In this document: positions 61,123 through 64,000 of the stretch, piece after piece
Position numbering within the stretch: the first letter of the stretch is position 1
Layout: each line of letters opens with the position of its first letter
Assembly: GCF_036983985.1 (NCBI RefSeq)
Contig: NZ_JALAHQ010000001.1
Span: 806,001 to 870,000, forward strand
From: Alishewanella metallidurans
GTDB taxonomy: Bacteria; Pseudomonadota; Gammaproteobacteria; Enterobacterales; Alteromonadaceae
DNA: 64,000 bases
Reading direction: 5' to 3'
Made by a program: the position numbers and the translations under genes
Notes under the pieces: model-generated
What the model was told of the DNA's origin: nothing
Database searches by the model: none
What the model saw: the letters and a program-made list of their open reading frames with translations, nothing else

Positions 61123-61157
61123 TAGTCGCTATGGTGATAGACAGTTATAATATTCAT
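61122..61157 (-). CDS. hisL: his operon leader peptide (MNIITVYHHSD)
   Basis: An 11-codon ORF on the minus strand ends in two histidine codons (CAC CAT), Ser, Asp and TAG, directly before the attenuator hairpins. Its position and the histidine pair near the stop match his leader peptides such as E. coli HisL. That peptide has seven His; here there are only two. No strong ribosome site is visible before the ATG, so the peptide is inferred from layout. Confidence 0.6.
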   Translation of the reverse strand: MNIITVYHHSD

Positions 61158-61534
61158 TTTGATAAAATCGCTCAATAATTATGTTGTACAAGTTACGGCA
61201 GTTTAAAAGTTGATACAAGGTGTATTACTATTAAATTTAAAAATAAATAAGATAAAATAAAATAAATATTAGTTAAAACAATGGTTTGGTTTTATTGTGT
61301 TTTTTGTTACATATTAAAATTATTTGCGCTGTTATTTTTTAGTGTAAAAAAAGAGCAGGTTGTATAGTCATTAGTTTTTGGGTTCTGGTTGCGTTTATTG
61401 CCGCCTTTTTGTGAATACAACCTGTAAAGTTAGAGTAGGCGACAAGCACGACTGGCTGCAGGCTATTAAGTTGTTGCAACAGAATAATAAATATTTGGTA
61501 TACTGAATTCATAAATGCATAACAGCAGATAATT
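61158..61534. other. AT-rich intergenic region between his leader and gntR
   Basis: This 377-base region has no credible ORF. The stretch 61220-61350 is very AT-rich (runs of A and T). A perfect 10-bp inverted repeat (CAGGTTGTAT at 61356-61365 and ATACAACCTG at 61415-61424) has 49 bases between the arms. It must hold the his operon promoter on the minus strand and the gntR promoter on the plus strand. No his promoter with good consensus boxes was found. Confidence 0.6.
61474..61506 (+). promoter_or_regulatory. Probable gntR promoter with overlapping operator-like palindrome
   Basis: TATACT at 61499-61504 fits a -10 box and TTGCAA at 61474-61479 a weak -35 box (19-base spacing). The segment TTGGTATACTGA (61495-61506) is an imperfect palindrome around GTATAC, similar in form to the TTGGTnnACCAA operators of FCD-type GntR regulators. 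This suggests self-repression. This is inference from sequence form only. Confidence 0.4.
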
Positions 61535-62185
61535 ATGGTTATTGAATATAAGACACGCACCCAAGTTGTGGTAGAAGTGATCCGTGAAAAAATTCTTACC
61601 GGCGCTATTAAAGCTGGCGAGCCACTTCGACAGGCCGCTTTAGCGGCGGAACTGAACGTTAGTCGTATACCGATACGAGAAGCATTATTGCAATTAGAAG
61701 CAGAAGGTTTGGTAGAGTTTGAAGCGCACAAAGGGGCTACAGCAACCAAGTTAACCGCTGAGCAGGTTACAGAGTTATTTGAATTAAGAGCTTTACTGGA
61801 AGCCGAATTATTGCGTCAAGCCATACCCAAATTTACTGAAGCAGATTTAGATAAAAGCGAACAACTTATAGCACAAATGGCAGCGGCATTTGATGATGGG
61901 GCGACAAAAAGCTCTTGGAGCGAGTTAAATACACGTTTTCATCTTAGTCTATATTTCGCCGCAGATAGGCCTTTAACTTATGAGATTGTGCAAAATTTAA
62001 TTATGAATTCAGATCGTTATATTAGAGTGCATTTATTATTAGCCGGCGGTATAGATAAGGCAGATCCTGAACACAGAATGTTATTAAACTATTGTCGTAA
62101 TAGGCAAATAGACGAAGCATGTCAGTTATTACGTAGTCACATTACGGCCGCGGCTAAAGAAATTATTGCGGTACTACATAAATAA
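61535..62185 (+). CDS. GntR-family transcriptional regulator, FCD (FadR-like) type
   Basis: This 216-residue protein has an N-terminal winged helix-turn-helix (AALAAELNVSRIPIREALLQLEAEGLVEFEAHKG). A C-terminal all-helical FCD ligand domain has LFELRALLEAELLRQAI and the metal-binding-type FHLSLY, with a later SHITAAA. Such proteins respond to small organic acids or similar ligands and usually repress catabolic or transport genes. No such operon is next to it; the neighbour on the other side is a secreted protease gene read the other way. The ligand is unknown. Confidence 0.92.
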   Translation: MVIEYKTRTQVVVEVIREKILTGAIKAGEPLRQAALAAELNVSRIPIREALLQLEAEGLVEFEAHKGATATKLTAEQVTELFELRALLEAELLRQAIPKFTEADLDKSEQLIAQMAAAFDDGATKSSWSELNTRFHLSLYFAADRPLTYEIVQNLIMNSDRYIRVHLLLAGGIDKADPEHRMLLNYCRNRQIDEACQLLRSHITAAAKEIIAVLHK

Positions 62186-62205
62186 TTGTGTATTCTCACG
62201 TAACT

Positions 62206-62240
62206 AAGCCAAGGGCAGCTTATAGCTGCCCTTGGCTTTT
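62206..62240. terminator. Bidirectional terminator between gntR and the metalloprotease gene
   Basis: A perfect 15-bp stem (AAGCCAAGGGCAGCT / AGCTGCCCTTGGCTT, arms 62206-62220 and 62224-62238) with a TAT loop ends in four Ts. Confidence 0.93.
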
Positions 62241-62245
62241 AATAC

Positions 62246-64000
62246 TTAATTTAACGTAACGGTCAATGTTGTGTCTGGCCTTTCGTTATTGGCATGGACA
62301 CTAATATAAATCCAACCTACAGGTAAAGCTTGTGTAGTAACAGACTCGTTACTATTTGCCTGAGTTGATTTTTGTTGATAGTCATTTGCTGTTGGCCAAC
62401 TAGCATTACTGAAATATAAGTCAGCATTACCTTCGTTAGGGCCATATAAATTGAAAGTATAACTGGCATTAGCAACGCTGTTATACATGTAGAAATAAGT
62501 GTAATCGCCATTACTTTCTTGGCTTACGCAATACTGATTGTCTGCTTCAAGTTGAACATAGCTAACCGCGCTTTGCGTATTGCATGCGTTGGGTTGGCTA
62601 GTGCCACTTTCAGTAGTTGCTTTAAGCGACACGCCAGTAAATGCGTTGTAGCCATAGCTTGAAACATACCAACGGCCGGCTGCAGGTAAATTAAACTCAC
62701 AGCTTTCGTTGTTGCCGGTTCTGTATGGTCGACAATCAAAGCTGTTAGTGTCTGGCTGCTGCGCGAATTTTACGTATAAGTCAGCATCACCGTTACCACC
62801 AGATTGTGTAATAGTAAGCTTACTTTGCCCCTCTGCAACGTCTATGTAATGATGTAACCATTGGCTTTTAGGGCCGGTTAAATTTAACTTAGCTTCGCCA
62901 TTAATTAGTTCATTCTCGCCAGGAGTAGGCGTGTTTGGACCACCAATAGTCGTTTCTGGTATGCTATCGTCGCTTTGCACAGTGCTTAACCAAGATGACC
63001 ACTCGGCATCTAAACTAGTGCCAAGCGCGTTAACAGCAGTTAAATATGCATCATAATCACCAGCTTTAAAATGCACTAATAACTGATTAACGACTTCTGG
63101 TTTGCGCTCAAACATAAATCGTACGGCTAAATACCCCCAGTGATAAACACGCTCTGTGCCACTAAAGTAATTATTCTTAAATATATCACTGATTTTATAA
63201 CGCTTTGAACTAGCAATCTGAATAGCTTGATCATTTCTATTTTTCTTTGATACATATTCTGCTAGACCCTCAATCCACCAGACAGTGTTATGCGTGTCTG
63301 TTCTTGCATCGCCAAAATCGCCTTTTAAATTGAAGCGGCCATCGAGGTAATGCACCATTTCATGGGTTAAATTCCAGATTGTAAAGTCTGGTCTTAGCCA
63401 TTCGGCTTCATAAGCAATAAAACGCGCTTGGTTATTAGGTAATGCCGGGTTTCCCTCAAGATACATACCACCATTATCGGTATCAATGCCAAAAAAAAGC
63501 CCAGCATATAATCCATAATCATCGCTGCTATTAAACACTACCATCTCTAAGTTGGTGTTTAAATCATCAGCAACAGGTTGCTGATTAGTCGCTAAAAATT
63601 TATGAAAAAAGGTTTCTTGTTGTGTAACGGTATCACACGACTCATTAAGCTCGCTGCTGGTCATATCTTGGGCGCGGAACTTCATTGAACTATTACAGGA
63701 ATGATTGATATTTAATACCTGTTGCTCGAGTTGTTCTGAGAAACCACAAATGTTAAATTCAGAACAGCGGTTATAATAATCGAGAGTAGAGGCGGCTTTT
63801 AACCATACACTGGCACCTTGTCCATTCATGCTGTATTTACTGAGTATTTGTCCTACTTCGCTCGTAACAAGGGCTGACGTTGCTGTATTGTTATATTGTA
63901 AAAATCGGCTTAACTCAGCTGCGGCATTTTCTTGCATAAAAGCGGAGTCAGAATTAAGCATCCAATCCGATGTGGCAAAATTACTAAGCTGTTGGATCAA
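62246..64000 (-). CDS. Secreted M9-type metalloprotease (collagenase-like), C-terminal 584 residues; 5' end outside window
   Basis: The reading frame runs off the right edge; the TTG at the edge is not a real start. The visible part contains the zinc motif HEMVHYLDGRF (near 63350-63366) and the downstream EGLAEYVSK, which supplies the third ligand, as in Vibrio-type microbial collagenases (M9). It ends with two PPC-type beta domains: one with DVAEGQSKLTITQSGGNGDADLYVKFA, the other closing the protein with SVHANNERPDTTLTVTLN. PPC domains are often cut off after secretion or bind collagen or surfaces. A signal peptide and the M9 N-terminal domain should lie upstream of the window. The exact substrate is unproven. 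Confidence 0.9.
   Translation of the reverse strand: MIQQLSNFATSDWMLNSDSAFMQENAAAELSRFLQYNNTATSALVTSEVGQILSKYSMNGQGASVWLKAASTLDYYNRCSEFNICGFSEQLEQQVLNINHSCNSSMKFRAQDMTSSELNESCDTVTQQETFFHKFLATNQQPVADDLNTNLEMVVFNSSDDYGLYAGLFFGIDTDNGGMYLEGNPALPNNQARFIAYEAEWLRPDFTIWNLTHEMVHYLDGRFNLKGDFGDARTDTHNTVWWIEGLAEYVSKKNRNDQAIQIASSKRYKISDIFKNNYFSGTERVYHWGYLAVRFMFERKPEVVNQLLVHFKAGDYDAYLTAVNALGTSLDAEWSSWLSTVQSDDSIPETTIGGPNTPTPGENELINGEAKLNLTGPKSQWLHHYIDVAEGQSKLTITQSGGNGDADLYVKFAQQPDTNSFDCRPYRTGNNESCEFNLPAAGRWYVSSYGYNAFTGVSLKATTESGTSQPNACNTQSAVSYVQLEADNQYCVSQESNGDYTYFYMYNSVANASYTFNLYGPNEGNADLYFSNASWPTANDYQQKSTQANSNESVTTQALPVGWIYISVHANNERPDTTLTVTLN

Noticed and set aside
1..64000. Mobile element, prophage, CRISPR array, toxin-antitoxin or tRNA genes
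   Set aside because: No transposase, integrase, phage or cas-like protein, no regular direct repeats and no tRNA cloverleaf were seen; gene order is core-like throughout.

Overview
The window is a stretch of gammaproteobacterial chromosome that looks mostly like core genome. The sodium-type PomA/PomB flagellar stator, the PilT/PilU pair, the S46 dipeptidyl peptidase, the secreted M9-type protease, a probable DUF2982 protein and the RibBX-type riboflavin gene suggest a marine or aquatic Alteromonadales-like bacterium (the Rheinheimera / Alishewanella / Arsukibacterium neighbourhood is a guess from gene content only). I see no transposase, integrase, phage gene, CRISPR array, rRNA or tRNA, and base composition is even except for an AT-rich gap near 61.2-61.5 kb.

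Layout. 1-1.3 kb: 3' end of a DEAD-box RNA helicase gene and a cold-shock protein with a long structured leader. 1.4-4.0 kb: dinB (minus strand) and glyA. 4.1-9.9 kb: nrdR-ribD-ribE-ribBX-ribH-nusB-thiL-pgpA, tightly packed with stop/start overlaps. This joins riboflavin synthesis, the NrdR repressor, a transcription antitermination factor, thiamine-phosphate kinase and a phospholipid phosphatase. 9.9-13.0 kb: a large periplasmic-propeller diguanylate cyclase. 13.0-16.0 kb (minus): xseB-ispA-dxs isoprenoid operon. 16.2-18.0 kb: pomAB. 18.1-21.3 kb: thiI, panE and a VanZ-like gene (both minus), yajQ. 21.4-23.4 kb: a cobalamin riboswitch and btuB. 23.5-26.6 kb: msrA with a periplasmic binding protein, and a coupled FAD-oxidoreductase/SDR pair. 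26.6-30.8 kb: RND pump and its adaptor, without an outer-membrane channel. 31.0-34.6 kb: three poorly characterised proteins and a FapA-family protein. 34.7-37.7 kb (minus): rimK coupled to an M14/AstE-like zinc hydrolase, and a CorA-family transporter. 37.9-41.7 kb: cytochrome c/FTR1 iron permease and a DUF885 lipoprotein. 41.8-46.4 kb (minus): yggS-proC-yggT-yggU-DUF4426-rdgB-hemW, facing away from pilT-pilU-CBS (46.4-49.1 kb). 49.1-53.6 kb: lytic transglycosylase, rhtA-like exporter, second CBS protein and S46 peptidase. 53.8-61.2 kb (minus): the complete hisGDCBHAF(IE) operon behind an attenuator with a very short leader peptide. 61.5-64 kb: a GntR/FCD regulator and the 3' part of a secreted collagenase-like metalloprotease gene.

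Nothing here stands out as a wholly new multi-gene system. The items most worth a second look are: the RimK/zinc-hydrolase pair (a possible glutamylation writer and eraser), the his attenuator with only two His codons, the zinc-less GTP cyclohydrolase half of RibBX, the hairpin between thiL's Shine-Dalgarno and its start codon, an inverted repeat in the AT-rich gap before gntR, and the unrecognised 111-residue protein upstream of the FapA-family gene.
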